A DNA stretch of 64,000 nt from Chryseobacterium populi (GTDB lineage: Bacteria; Bacteroidota; Bacteroidia; Flavobacteriales; Weeksellaceae), in the NCBI RefSeq assembly GCF_000282115.1, contig NZ_AKJY01000091.1:1-64000 (forward strand), given 5' to 3'. Each line of letters begins with the position of its first letter. The stretch's first letter is position 1. Under the pieces are notes generated by a model. The model saw only the letters and a program-made list of their open reading frames with translations. It made no database searches and was not told the DNA's origin. Made by a program: the position numbers and the translations under genes. Below are positions 25,299 through 34,049 of the stretch, piece by piece.

Positions 25299-26240
25299 TT
25301 AATGTAGTTCAGCAAGATATTTCTCTGCATCCATAGCTGACATACAACCACTTCCTGCCGCTGTGATAGCCTGCCTGTAAATATGATCCTGAACATCACC
25401 CGCCGCAAAAACTCCCGGTAGGTTTGTTCTTGAAGATCCTTTTTCCGTCAGGATATATCCGTTTTCATCCAAATCAATCTGCCCTACAAAGATATCAGTA
25501 TTCGGTTTGTGACCGATGGCAATAAAGATTCCGTCAACATCAATCGTAGAGGTTTCCTGAGTCTGGTTATTGATTACCACAGCTCTCTCCACAAGGCTGT
25601 TTTCTCCTTCAATACCGATTAATTCATGATGAAATCTCACTTCAATATTCGGGGTGTTATCTACTCTGTGGATCATTGCTTTTGAGGCTCTGAACACATC
25701 TTTTCTTACCAGCATCGTTACCTTTCTGCATAATTTAGCGAGATAAGTCGCTTCTTCAGCGGCCGTATCTCCTGCTCCTACTACCACAACATCTTTTCCT
25801 TTATAGAAGAATCCGTCACAGGTAGCACAGGCAGATACTCCTCCACCGGCATATTTTTTCTCGTCATCAAGACCTAAATATTTTGCAGTAGCCCCCGTAG
25901 AAATAATGACCGTTTTAGCCAGAATTTCTTTGTTTCCTGCATATAGCTTGTGAACTCCACCAATTTCTCTGGAAAGCTCAACTTTAGTGATCATTTCGTA
26001 ATGAACCTTAGTATCAAATCTTTCTGCCTGCTTCTGCAAATCCATCATCATTTCCGGACCTGTAATCCCGGCCGGATACCCTGGAAAATTGTCAACTTCT
26101 GTGGTTGTAGTTAATTGACCGCCCGGCTCCAAACCTGTATACAGTTCAGGTTTCAAGTCTGCTCTTGCCGCATAAATTGCTGCTGTGAAACCAGAAGGTC
26201 CAGATCCTACGATAACACAATCTAAAATGTTTTGCTCCAT
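25299..26240 (-). CDS. trxB: Thioredoxin-disulfide reductase
   Basis: 313 residues. The FAD-binding motif GSGPSGFTAA covers residues 12-21. The redox pair is C138-A-T-C141 (CATCDG). The NADPH-binding motif is GAGDTAAEEA, and the C-terminal FAD contact is FAAGDVQD. It has the size and order of low-molecular-weight bacterial TrxB, reducing thioredoxin with NADPH in the cytoplasm. It has its own terminator and no operon partner. Confidence 0.97.
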   Translation of the reverse strand: MEQNILDCVIVGSGPSGFTAAIYAARADLKPELYTGLEPGGQLTTTTEVDNFPGYPAGITGPEMMMDLQKQAERFDTKVHYEMITKVELSREIGGVHKLYAGNKEILAKTVIISTGATAKYLGLDDEKKYAGGGVSACATCDGFFYKGKDVVVVGAGDTAAEEATYLAKLCRKVTMLVRKDVFRASKAMIHRVDNTPNIEVRFHHELIGIEGENSLVERAVVINNQTQETSTIDVDGIFIAIGHKPNTDIFVGQIDLDENGYILTEKGSSRTNLPGVFAAGDVQDHIYRQAITAAGSGCMSAMDAEKYLAELH

Positions 26241-26445
26241 ATTTTGCTTTTCAAAAGATTATAAAATTAACGAGCGCTAATTTCGTAATTTTTAATGTCT
26301 TATTAAAGTTATTTTAATGATACTTGTCAATATCGAATATGTGAATTGTCAATTGTTTTTTAGAGGCTCAATTGCTAAAGGTTAAAAAATGAAATCGCAA
26401 CTTGTGAAACTGTCAATTTGTTTGATTACACATCTGCTCCACCCC

Positions 26446-26487
26446 ATAACTCATAACTCATAACTCATAACTTATAATTCTTAATCA
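26446..26487. repeat. Tandem ATAACTC repeat
   Basis: The heptamer ATAACTC occurs three to four times in tandem after the holA gene. The same words appear in the hairpin element at 52123-52280, so this is a dispersed intergenic repeat family. Confidence 0.6.
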
Positions 26488-26488
26488 T

Positions 26489-27526
26489 TTAAACCTTCAG
26501 CTTAATTTTATCCACATGAATAATCTTGTACACCAGCTCCTTGATAAGTTCTGTTTCATTCATATTCACTGCTCCCAGACCTTTTCCTTTCATGTCAAAT
26601 TCTCTCAGGATAGAAATCACCCTTGTGGCATGTTTTAAAGGATATAGCCTTGCACTTTCTGCGTAATCTTTTATGAAATAAGGATTGATTCCCATCTGAG
26701 AAGCAATAGTTTGTGGTGACTGTCCGGCCATTGTCTGGTACATAATCACATTGGAAAAATAATTGTACAGGCTTGCCAGCATCATCACAAAAGGATTATT
26801 TTTAGGATTTTTCCCCATAAAATGCGCGATCTTAAAGGCTGCATTTGCATTTTTTGTTCCTAAAGCCTTCTGTAGTTCAAAAACATTGTACTCCTTACTG
26901 ATTCCGATATGGTTTTCAATAATGTTTCCATCGAGAACCTCATCGTTTTTAAGGATAATTTTCAGTTTATTCAGTTCGTTGGCAATTCTTGAAAGGTCGT
27001 TTCCAAGGTATTCTGCAAGGAGATGGGAAATATTCGGAGCTGTTCTAATGCTTAATTTAATGCATTCATCAGCAATCCACTTCGGTAAATTATTTTCCTT
27101 GATTGATTCGCTCAGAAAAAGGGCCTTTGCTTTATCCAGAGCTTTTGTCACTTTTTTCCTGCTATCCAGCTTTTTATGTTTGTGGGCAAAAATGAGAACT
27201 GTAGAAGGAACCGGATTTTCCACATAAGCTTCCAGAATCCTGTTTTCCTCTTCATTAAGCTTTAAATCCTGTGCCTCTTTTATGATAATCACCTGTCTGT
27301 CACCCATCATCGGAAACTGTCTCGCCAATGAAAGTATTTCCTGATAAGAAGTATCTTTTCCATAAGCAACGGTCTGGTTGAATGCTTTTTCATCTTCTTC
27401 CAGAAACTCATGTTCAAAGGCTTTTACAACAACATCAATAAAGTAAGCTTCTTCTCCGTGGAAAAAATAAATCGGTAAAACTTCTTTATTTTTAATATTT
27501 TTGAGGATTAAATCTAATTCTTTCAT
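26489..27526 (-). CDS. holA: DNA polymerase III subunit delta
   Basis: 345 residues. The delta-family N-terminus is YFFHGEEAYFIDVVVKAF; the middle reads RQVIIIKEAQDL and STVLIFAHKHKKLDSRKK; the C-terminal domain has NPYFIKDYAESARLYP. It opens the beta clamp and sits in the clamp-loader complex. It is divergent from the restriction-like gene at 27533 with only 6 bp between the start codons, so their promoters must overlap the coding sequences. Confidence 0.93.
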   Translation of the reverse strand: MKELDLILKNIKNKEVLPIYFFHGEEAYFIDVVVKAFEHEFLEEDEKAFNQTVAYGKDTSYQEILSLARQFPMMGDRQVIIIKEAQDLKLNEEENRILEAYVENPVPSTVLIFAHKHKKLDSRKKVTKALDKAKALFLSESIKENNLPKWIADECIKLSIRTAPNISHLLAEYLGNDLSRIANELNKLKIILKNDEVLDGNIIENHIGISKEYNVFELQKALGTKNANAAFKIAHFMGKNPKNNPFVMMLASLYNYFSNVIMYQTMAGQSPQTIASQMGINPYFIKDYAESARLYPLKHATRVISILREFDMKGKGLGAVNMNETELIKELVYKIIHVDKIKLKV

Positions 27527-27532
27527 CTTTTA

Positions 27533-27961
27533 ATGGAACTTCCAAAACTGAACTTTCAGGAAACTTTTGATTTTAAATTCAAGAAAGACAAAGATAAGTT
27601 TTTTATTTATGATTTAGTTCGTAAAACTTACCTTTTGCTTACTCCTGAAGAATGGGTAAGACAGCACTGGATACATTATTACCTCACGGTAGAATCCTAT
27701 TCTATATCGGCTTTAATCACAGAAAAAAAGATTGTCCTGAACGGCTTAACCAAAAGAATTGACCTACTGATTACTGAAAAAGCCCAACCCAAAATATTGA
27801 TTGAATGTAAAGCTCCACAAATTAAATTAACAGAAAAAACTTTTGAGCAAACCGCAAGATATAACTCTATTATAGGGGCGAAAGAAATTATTTTAACCAA
27901 TGGCCTGCAGCATATCAGTGCGTATTTTGAAAACGAGCAGTATCAGTTTTATAAGCCGTAA
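27533..27961 (+). CDS. HsdR-N-like nuclease-fold protein
   Basis: 142 residues. It matches the short stand-alone version of the type I restriction enzyme R-subunit N-terminal domain: RIDLLI then ILIECKAPQIKL give the PD-(D/E)xK nuclease core. In Bacteroidetes this small protein often lies beside holA and is not part of a restriction system. No HsdM or HsdS gene is present. Nuclease activity is possible but unproven. Confidence 0.88.
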   Translation: MELPKLNFQETFDFKFKKDKDKFFIYDLVRKTYLLLTPEEWVRQHWIHYYLTVESYSISALITEKKIVLNGLTKRIDLLITEKAQPKILIECKAPQIKLTEKTFEQTARYNSIIGAKEIILTNGLQHISAYFENEQYQFYKP

Positions 27962-28123
27962 AAAATTCGTGCGGAATGACAGGCTTTACACTTTCTTATG
28001 TGAACTATATATTTTCAGGATGTTAATTTTTTTACAAAACAGACGTTCCGGTGCCTGTAAATAAAAAAGTTTTGTGAATTTTGTAGTGTATAATTTTTAA
28101 ACAAATTCAACAAGAAATAAAAT

Positions 28124-28738
28124 ATGGAAATTAAAAACATAGTATTCGATTTTGGGGGTGTTTTAATGGATTGGAATCCGAGATATTTTTTCAGGGGTTA
28201 TTTTAATGATGATGAAAAAATGGAATACTTTCTTACTCATATCGCACAACAGGAATGGAATGAAGAACAGGACCGCGGCAGAACTCTTGCAGAAGGAACA
28301 GAAATCCAGGTTAAAAAATTCCCTGAATGGGAAAAAGAAATCAGGGCGTATTATGATAACTGGACTGTCATGTTAAAGAGCGACATTCCTCACAATGTTG
28401 AAGTTCTAAGAAAATTGGGTAAAACCGATTATCAGTTATACGGTTTAACCAACTGGTCGGAAGAAACATTCCCGTATGCCCTGGAAAATTATGACTTCTT
28501 TCAGCTGTTTAATGGAAAAATTGTTGTTTCGGGAACAGAGAAATTAATTAAGCCCGATCCCAAAATCTGGCATGTTTTATTGGAAAGATATGATCTACAG
28601 GCTAATGAATCTGTTTTCATTGACGATAATCCAAAAAATATTGAAATGGCACAGTCATTGGGTTTCAGTACAGTTCATATCACTCCGGATACCAATTTAG
28701 AAGAAAAACTCAATAGCCTAGGTGTAAAATTTGAATAG
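28124..28738 (+). CDS. HAD-family hydrolase
   Basis: 204 residues. HAD motif I is DFGGVLMDWN (nucleophile D9, with the second Asp replaced by Gly as in several HAD-IA phosphatases such as YihX). Motif II is LTNWS, motif III is the lysine in KLIKPDPKIW, and motif IV is FIDDNPKN. It is probably a sugar-phosphate or nucleotide phosphatase; the substrate is unknown. Single gene with a terminator at 28761. Confidence 0.92.
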   Translation: MEIKNIVFDFGGVLMDWNPRYFFRGYFNDDEKMEYFLTHIAQQEWNEEQDRGRTLAEGTEIQVKKFPEWEKEIRAYYDNWTVMLKSDIPHNVEVLRKLGKTDYQLYGLTNWSEETFPYALENYDFFQLFNGKIVVSGTEKLIKPDPKIWHVLLERYDLQANESVFIDDNPKNIEMAQSLGFSTVHITPDTNLEEKLNSLGVKFE

Positions 28739-28760
28739 ACACTTTTAACAGAATTCTATT

Positions 28761-28807
28761 AATCCTCATTATAAGTTATTTTTATTAATTTAGATGAGGA
28801 TTTTTTA
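28761..28807 (+). terminator. Terminator of the HAD gene
   Basis: AATCCTCAT (28761-28769) pairs with ATGAGGATT (28794-28802), followed by TTTTT. The loop is long and AT-rich. Confidence 0.75.
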
Positions 28808-28889
28808 TTAAATATATGATAAGAACAAAATCACACTGTCTTCGTTCAACATGGCAAACTACTTTTGAAAATCACTAAAATTACAAAAT

Positions 28890-29636
28890 ATGATACGTTC
28901 AATTTTATTCACCGCTTTATTTATGACTTCAGGATCTTTATTCAGTCAAAAACTCTCAACAGTCTCCTATCAGGACGGTTCTCAGAAATTAAGCGGCCTG
29001 GTGACTTCCAATGCCGGAAAAAAACTTCCGGGAGTGCTTATTCTTCCTGCCTGGAAAGGGATAGACGATGAAGCTAAAACTGCTGCCGCTGAGCTTGAAA
29101 AACAAGGTTATATTGCTTTCATTGCCGATATTTACGGAGAAGGAAATATACCTGCCGATAATACTGCTGCTGCAAAAACCTCAGGTTATTACAAACAGAA
29201 TTATGAAGCCTACCAGAAGCGCATTGCATTAGCTTTGGAACAGCTTAAGAAAAGCGGGGCTATCCCATCAAAAATTGCTGTTATAGGATATTGTTTCGGT
29301 GGTACCGGAGCTTTAGAATCGGCGAGAGGAAACTTACCTGTAGCAGGCGTTGTTTCTATTCACGGAAGCCTTTCAAAAGACCAGACCAGAAAAAACGGAA
29401 ATATCACCTCTAAAATACTAGTTGAAAATCCGGCTGATGACCAGGGAGTAACCCGGGAGGATTATGACAACCTGATCAAAGAGATGAATGAAGGAAAGGC
29501 AGACTGGCAAATTATCACGTATGCGCATTCAAAACACACATTCACAGATCCGAAATCACCGGATTATAATGAAATAATGGCAAAGAGAGCATGGAATCAT
29601 ACTTTGATGTTCCTGAAGGAAGTTTTAAATCATTAA
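28890..29636 (+). CDS. Exported dienelactone-hydrolase-family protein
   Basis: 248 residues. The signal peptide MIRSILFTALFMTSGSLFS precedes a dienelactone hydrolase fold. The nucleophile elbow is GYCFGGTGAL with cysteine as nucleophile, and the histidine is in AHSKHTFTDP. It is periplasmic by signal peptide. The natural substrate in flavobacteria is unknown. Single gene; an inverted repeat at 29643-29707 follows. Confidence 0.92.
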   Translation: MIRSILFTALFMTSGSLFSQKLSTVSYQDGSQKLSGLVTSNAGKKLPGVLILPAWKGIDDEAKTAAAELEKQGYIAFIADIYGEGNIPADNTAAAKTSGYYKQNYEAYQKRIALALEQLKKSGAIPSKIAVIGYCFGGTGALESARGNLPVAGVVSIHGSLSKDQTRKNGNITSKILVENPADDQGVTREDYDNLIKEMNEGKADWQIITYAHSKHTFTDPKSPDYNEIMAKRAWNHTLMFLKEVLNH

Positions 29637-29642
29637 TGTAAC

Positions 29643-29707
29643 AATCTAACAGTGTACCTGTATAACAATTTTGGATTCAGTCTAGATCATTGGTACATTG
29701 TTAGATT
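29643..29707. repeat. Intergenic inverted repeat
   Basis: AATCTAACAGTGTACC (29643-29658) and GGTACATTGTTAGATT (29692-29707) are inverted copies with one mismatch. They lie between convergent genes and may act as a weak terminator or be a repeat relic. Confidence 0.65.
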
Positions 29708-29726
29708 ATTTAAGTTGATACATTGT

Positions 29727-30098
29727 TTAGTCTACTCCTTCCTCTTCCCTATGCACGAGCTCTATTGAAAACGCAGGAAGACAGATGGCGATATATTCGC
29801 AAGGCTCAGCATAAGGATTGCTGTAACGTACTCTTGCTCCTTTTTCAACAAGAATGCTCTGGCCTTTTTCTAAAACGACAGTTTCGCCATCAATTTCAAA
29901 CTGCTTTTTTCCTGAGACAATGATAGTAAATTCGTCAAATTCAGGAGTCTGATAAGGTTCACTCCAATCCGGTGGTGCTACCATATGAGCAATTGAGATA
30001 TTTGAATTCTGAGTTGAGTTTCCCCAGTGCTCTTCGATTAATTTCCCATCTGTTGTAGGAACTACAAATGGAGATTTCTGAATTTTATATTTTTTCAT
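29727..30098 (-). CDS. Single-domain cupin protein
   Basis: 123 residues forming one cupin barrel: FDEFTIIVSGKKQFEIDGE and KGQSILVEKGARVRYSNP. Typical histidine metal ligands are poor, so metal binding is doubtful. It overlaps the upstream acetyltransferase gene by 4 bp and is translated in the same operon. Function is unknown. Confidence 0.88.
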   Translation of the reverse strand: MKKYKIQKSPFVVPTTDGKLIEEHWGNSTQNSNISIAHMVAPPDWSEPYQTPEFDEFTIIVSGKKQFEIDGETVVLEKGQSILVEKGARVRYSNPYAEPCEYIAICLPAFSIELVHREEEGVD

Positions 30099-30625
30099 TT
30101 TTGCCAGTTTTCTTTTGTTATTTCGTACACAAAATTAGTTCTTGTAGATTCTCCGAAATAAGCGACCTCTTCTTCGGCAATTTTTTGCCCGCCAAGCCTT
30201 TCCAAAGCGATTTGCGAACGGAAATTCTCTTTACCGATATGGAAATGAACCTTATCTACAAATCCGAAAATATAATCCAGCATAAGCTTTTTGATCTGTG
30301 GATTAATTCCTTTTCCCCAGGACTTTGTCCCGTAAAAAGTATATCCTACAAAAATGCTGTTGTTATTTTCATCAAAATCATAATAACGGCTGCTTCCCAA
30401 CACATCACCCGAAGCTTTGTCCATTATTTTAAAAGCCCCTTTACTTTCGATAGCTCCTTTGAAAAAGTTTTCAAAGACTTCTCTTTTGTACCGGTCTTTA
30501 TTAGGGTGCTGTTCCCAAACTTCAGGATCTGAAGCCACTTCATATAAAGATTCAAAATCCCCTTGCTGTAAGGGGATTAATTGATATTCCTGATTTTCTA
30601 AAACAGGTTGGATAGAAAAATTCAT
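30095..30625 (-). CDS. GNAT-family N-acetyltransferase (RimJ-like)
   Basis: 176 residues. GNAT fold with YRLIPLQQGDFESLYEVA-like start (YQLIPLQQGDFE), FVGYTFYGTKSWGKGINPQIKKLML as the acetyl-CoA region, and NFRSQIALERLGGQK near the end. It resembles the RimJ/RimL subgroup acting on protein N-termini or small molecules. It overlaps the cupin gene by 4 bp and lies 2 bp after the DUF2911 gene, so all three are likely one operon. Confidence 0.9.
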   Translation of the reverse strand: MNFSIQPVLENQEYQLIPLQQGDFESLYEVASDPEVWEQHPNKDRYKREVFENFFKGAIESKGAFKIMDKASGDVLGSSRYYDFDENNNSIFVGYTFYGTKSWGKGINPQIKKLMLDYIFGFVDKVHFHIGKENFRSQIALERLGGQKIAEEEVAYFGESTRTNFVYEITKENWQK

Positions 30626-30627
30626 TT

Positions 30628-31233
30628 TTAGCTTTTTGTTTTTGCAGCGTCAGATTCTATTTTCTTGATTTCTTTCAGCTTATCGGAAATCTTGATAACG
30701 GCATCCAGTTTTGCAGGTTTTAAAGCAACCTCTGCCTGGGCCATATCCCATTTGATCACTAAATTTCCTGAATTTTCATCTGTCGGATTTAATGTGATCT
30801 CAAACCATTCCTGTTTGTCTGCTAATTTATTCACAGGCACCGTAACATCTACCACATCCTGTTTCGGATCATAAGTATATGCACCCCATTGCTGGAAATC
30901 TTTATTTAAAATTACTTTCCATTCTTTTTCCGTAGGAATGATGAAAAGACCATAAGTACCTGCCTGTACTGTTTTTCCACCGAAGTTAACGGCCTGTCCG
31001 AATGTAATTTTTGTAGACGAGTTGGCTCCCGCTCTCCAGACCTGTCCGTAAGGAACCAGTTCTCCGAAAATCTTACGTCCTTTCACACCCGGTCTTCCGT
31101 AATCAACGGTGATTTTAGACATTGAAAACTGCTGTTCTACCTTTTGGCGCGGGCTCAGGGCCGGAACCGAGTAGTCTTGTGCTAAACTGAAAGCTGAAGC
31201 TGATATGCAAAGTGCAAATAGTAACTTTTTCAC
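30628..31233 (-). CDS. DUF2911 domain protein, exported
   Basis: 201 residues. Signal peptide MKKLLFALCISASAFSLAQ. The DUF2911 signature is SPRQKVEQQFSMSKITVDYGRPGVKGRKIFG followed by VWRAGANSSTKITF, quoted here as two adjacent pieces around residues 26-80. It is common in Bacteroidota; the molecular function is not known. It is first in a probable three-gene operon with the acetyltransferase and cupin genes. Confidence 0.93.
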   Translation of the reverse strand: MKKLLFALCISASAFSLAQDYSVPALSPRQKVEQQFSMSKITVDYGRPGVKGRKIFGELVPYGQVWRAGANSSTKITFGQAVNFGGKTVQAGTYGLFIIPTEKEWKVILNKDFQQWGAYTYDPKQDVVDVTVPVNKLADKQEWFEITLNPTDENSGNLVIKWDMAQAEVALKPAKLDAVIKISDKLKEIKKIESDAAKTKS

Positions 31234-31261
31234 GTGTAAATTTTTGTTTAAAAATACGAAT

Positions 31262-31774
31262 TCAAAACAAAATAGCCTTCTCTAATTCCAATAATTTTTG
31301 TTTTCTCCAGATTCCGCCGGCATAGCCTACCAGCTCTCCATTTGACCCGATGACACGGTGACACGGGATTAAAATTGCAATTTTATTAATTCCGTTTGCT
31401 GTTCCTACGGCTCTTATCGCTTTCGGGTTTCCTAAAAATTCCGACTGCTGTTTATACGTACGGATCTCTCCCATCGGAATCTCACGCAAAAGCTGCCATA
31501 CTTTTTCCTGAAACGCTGTGCCGGTAATATATAAGGGAACTTCAAACTCAGCTCTTTTACCCTCAAAATATTCTTTTAGTTCTGTTTCAAGTTGTTTGAA
31601 ATGTTTATTTTCACCCTGCACAATTTCTGCATTCAAAGCTTTGGACAGTGAAATGAATTGTCTTTCCATATTTTTCCGGTCTGTAAATTCCAGCAGGCAA
31701 ATTCCTTCATTAACAGCACAGGCAAACATATCTCCGAGCGGGGTTGATATGGTTTTAAGATGTATGATTTCCAT
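31262..31774 (-). CDS. ogt: Methylated-DNA--protein-cysteine methyltransferase
   Basis: 170 residues. The active site is IPCHRV with C138. TPLGDMFACA at the N-terminus and FQEKVWQLLREIPMGEIRTY in the HTH region fit Ogt/MGMT. It removes alkyl groups from O6-alkylguanine in a suicide reaction. No Ada regulatory domain is attached, so it is the constitutive Ogt type. Confidence 0.95.
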   Translation of the reverse strand: MEIIHLKTISTPLGDMFACAVNEGICLLEFTDRKNMERQFISLSKALNAEIVQGENKHFKQLETELKEYFEGKRAEFEVPLYITGTAFQEKVWQLLREIPMGEIRTYKQQSEFLGNPKAIRAVGTANGINKIAILIPCHRVIGSNGELVGYAGGIWRKQKLLELEKAILF

Positions 31775-31782
31775 ATGTTCTA

Positions 31783-31815
31783 AATAAAAAACCTTGTCAG
31801 TTAAAACTTACAAGG
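31783..31815 (-). terminator. Terminator of the lipoprotein gene at 31839
   Basis: CCTTGT (31792-31797) pairs with ACAAGG (31810-31815), with a T-run on the minus strand. Confidence 0.7.
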
Positions 31816-31838
31816 CTTAAATTTATATATTTTTTTCG

Positions 31839-32705
31839 TTAATATCCGTAAATAGAGGAAACCCTTAATGATGGACTGCCATTCGGCCAGTCGTATTGAA
31901 AGACAATTTTACTTGGAAGATTATTTTGGTAATCGTATTGAAGATATGTTGGCTCATACATATAATCCGTGCCATCTGCTGTCAAAAACTCAGTTTTTTT
32001 AATTACATTATTTTTAGAAATCTGAGAAAAATCCTGAAGCACAAAAATGTTAAAGCTATAATCAACCAATCCTAATATTCTATTTTTATCAATTAAGAAA
32101 TTAGGATTTACTTTCTGATCATATTCATATTTTATTCCTTGCATAAAAATGGAATTATCAACAAATGCAAATTCAACTCTTGAAACATTTCCATTATCCA
32201 GATAAATTTTAGTTACCCTGTTCAATTTATCGGCATTATTGAGATACTGAATATAATATTTAGCAATAATAATATTTGAAGATGGATATTCAAATGTTGT
32301 ATAAGACCTTGCGTCATTAGTTACCACCGGATTCTCAGATCTTATCAGTCTGTTGCTACTGTCATAGATTAGTTTCCTACTAACATTTAAAGGGACATGA
32401 TCTTCTATACCAGGATACTGATAACCCGTAATAACTATATTTGTAAGTAAATTATTACTGTTATAAGTTAAATTCTCAGTATAATTACCGTGAATATCCC
32501 AGACTTTAATCAACCGATCTCCGTTATATTCAAATTTAAAATCATATTTTTCAGCAAGACTGGCAACTCCATTGGAAACCATTTCATCTTTAATAGTTAG
32601 GGTCTGAATTTTTGCATGGTTAACACTTGAGTTTTCAATACTATCATTATCGTTAGTGCATGATAAAACGATAAGTGATAAGAAACAAAAAAGAAATTTC
32701 TTCAT
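31839..32705 (-). CDS. Lipoprotein of unknown function
   Basis: 288 residues. Lipobox in FCFLSLIVLSCTNDN with C16. The body is made of repeated strand pairs with the pattern seen in RHS/YD-like or DUF4595-like lipoproteins (FEYNGDRLIKVWDIHGN, LTYNSNNLLTNIVI, LIYDSSNRLIRSE, FEYPSSN). I infer an extended beta-structure; no enzyme motif is visible. Single gene. Confidence 0.85.
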   Translation of the reverse strand: MKKFLFCFLSLIVLSCTNDNDSIENSSVNHAKIQTLTIKDEMVSNGVASLAEKYDFKFEYNGDRLIKVWDIHGNYTENLTYNSNNLLTNIVITGYQYPGIEDHVPLNVSRKLIYDSSNRLIRSENPVVTNDARSYTTFEYPSSNIIIAKYYIQYLNNADKLNRVTKIYLDNGNVSRVEFAFVDNSIFMQGIKYEYDQKVNPNFLIDKNRILGLVDYSFNIFVLQDFSQISKNNVIKKTEFLTADGTDYMYEPTYLQYDYQNNLPSKIVFQYDWPNGSPSLRVSSIYGY

Positions 32706-32774
32706 GTAGAGTTATTAGAATCGCAAAATTAGAGATTTATTGCATTCCTGACAAATGGAAATAAAACATTGAGT

Positions 32775-33338
32775 TTAGCCTCGATCTTTCATTTCCAGCA
32801 CTCTTTTCGCCTGTTCAATATGCCTCAGATTGTGATAGGTTATAAAACGAAATGTATCACCAAGTTTGAGTTTAATAAGTTTTGAAATACTGATTCCGGT
32901 TTTGGTTTTTTCGAGATCAATGTTTTTTGCTCTTTCCAGTAGATCTGACCATTGGTTTTGCTGATCAATAAATATATTTAAAACATTTTTATCCAGCCGG
33001 CTGTGAATAGGATTCATCGTTTTGAATGTTTTCATTGCATTCAGTTTTTCTTTCGGAAGCATGCTTTTGGCAAAATAATTTCCTAAAACTCCCGGTGAAA
33101 AAGTTTTTTTTGGTGCTGGGCCTGAGGTTGAGGCCGGCATTCTTCTATTAATTTCAGGAATATAAAAGTTTCCATACCGATTGAGGTGTTCGATGCATTC
33201 CAGCACACTCCAGCTGTTTTCCAAAGCTCTGTAATTAAGCTCATTTTCCGGTCTATTCAAAAGTGTTTCTGTATATTGAACATTTTGAGAAGTGATTTCT
33301 TTTAATTCTGAAATTAACTGTAAAGAAGAAATTTTCAT
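32775..33338 (-). CDS. DinB-family protein
   Basis: 187 residues, a four-helix bundle. The metal-binding histidines of the DinB/YfiT superfamily are in ECIEHLNRY and in TYHNLRHIEQ. Members act as metal-dependent thiol or GSH-like transferases or have unknown roles. It neighbours the Crp/Fnr regulator gene, same strand, 54 bp apart. Confidence 0.9.
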   Translation of the reverse strand: MKISSLQLISELKEITSQNVQYTETLLNRPENELNYRALENSWSVLECIEHLNRYGNFYIPEINRRMPASTSGPAPKKTFSPGVLGNYFAKSMLPKEKLNAMKTFKTMNPIHSRLDKNVLNIFIDQQNQWSDLLERAKNIDLEKTKTGISISKLIKLKLGDTFRFITYHNLRHIEQAKRVLEMKDRG

Positions 33339-33392
33339 TGATGATTTTTATGCAAATTTCAGGATTGGATTTTTCTTAAATATTGATCAGGC

Positions 33393-33917
33393 TCAAGATT
33401 TTTTTAATCTTGATAATGTTTCCGGGCTCATCCGTAAATAATTGGCTATATATTTATTTGGAATTTCCTGAAATAGCTGAGGGCTTCTGCTTAAAACCCT
33501 TTCAAATCGTTTTTTCGGAGAGCCAATGAGTAAATCTTTTTCTCTTTCAAGCTGCTGTAATACCAGATCTTCCAAAATAAAATTCCAAAGTTTCAGGTTT
33601 TCATCACCGGAATGAATAAATTCATAGAATTTTTTTTTTGAGGCTATCCTTACTTCTGTTTTTTTAAGCGCCTGGATATAAAAATCTGATGGTTTTCCGG
33701 ATAAAAAAGAATCCAGTGAAACAATAATATTTCCTGTATATCCGAAACGGATAATCCGTTCTTCCTCATCGTCCATGATAAAAATCCTGACACTGCCGTT
33801 TTCAATAAAATAAATATCAGTATCTGTTTCATCTTTTACTTTCAGAAACCGATACCGCCGGATTGTTTTTTTCACCTGAAACAAGTCGGCATCAAGCAGG
33901 GTTTGGATAATATTCAT
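33393..33917 (-). CDS. Crp/Fnr-family transcriptional regulator
   Basis: 174 residues. The cyclic-nucleotide-like beta-barrel covers about 10-100 (VKDETDTDIYFIENGSVRIFI, GNIIVSLDSFLSGKPSDF). The C-terminal region carries the HTH (IPNKYIANYLRMSPETLSRLKK). It is a little shorter than the usual 190-220 residues, and the recognition helix sits at the very end. No FeS cysteines, so it is not a classical Fnr. Targets are unknown. Confidence 0.9.
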   Translation of the reverse strand: MNIIQTLLDADLFQVKKTIRRYRFLKVKDETDTDIYFIENGSVRIFIMDDEEERIIRFGYTGNIIVSLDSFLSGKPSDFYIQALKKTEVRIASKKKFYEFIHSGDENLKLWNFILEDLVLQQLEREKDLLIGSPKKRFERVLSRSPQLFQEIPNKYIANYLRMSPETLSRLKKS

Positions 33918-34049
33918 AAAAACTCGTTCATTAAACTAAAATTAATAAAATTTCTCAATCTACAATGTTTAAATAATTATTTCTTTTTCATCCCAAAAAT
34001 AAAGGGTAATTTTCCGGTATAAAACGATTAACCATTAACCCATTAAACA

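Noticed and set aside
27533..27961. Restriction-modification system
   Set aside because: Only the HsdR N-terminal-like domain is present, with no helicase, methylase or specificity gene near.
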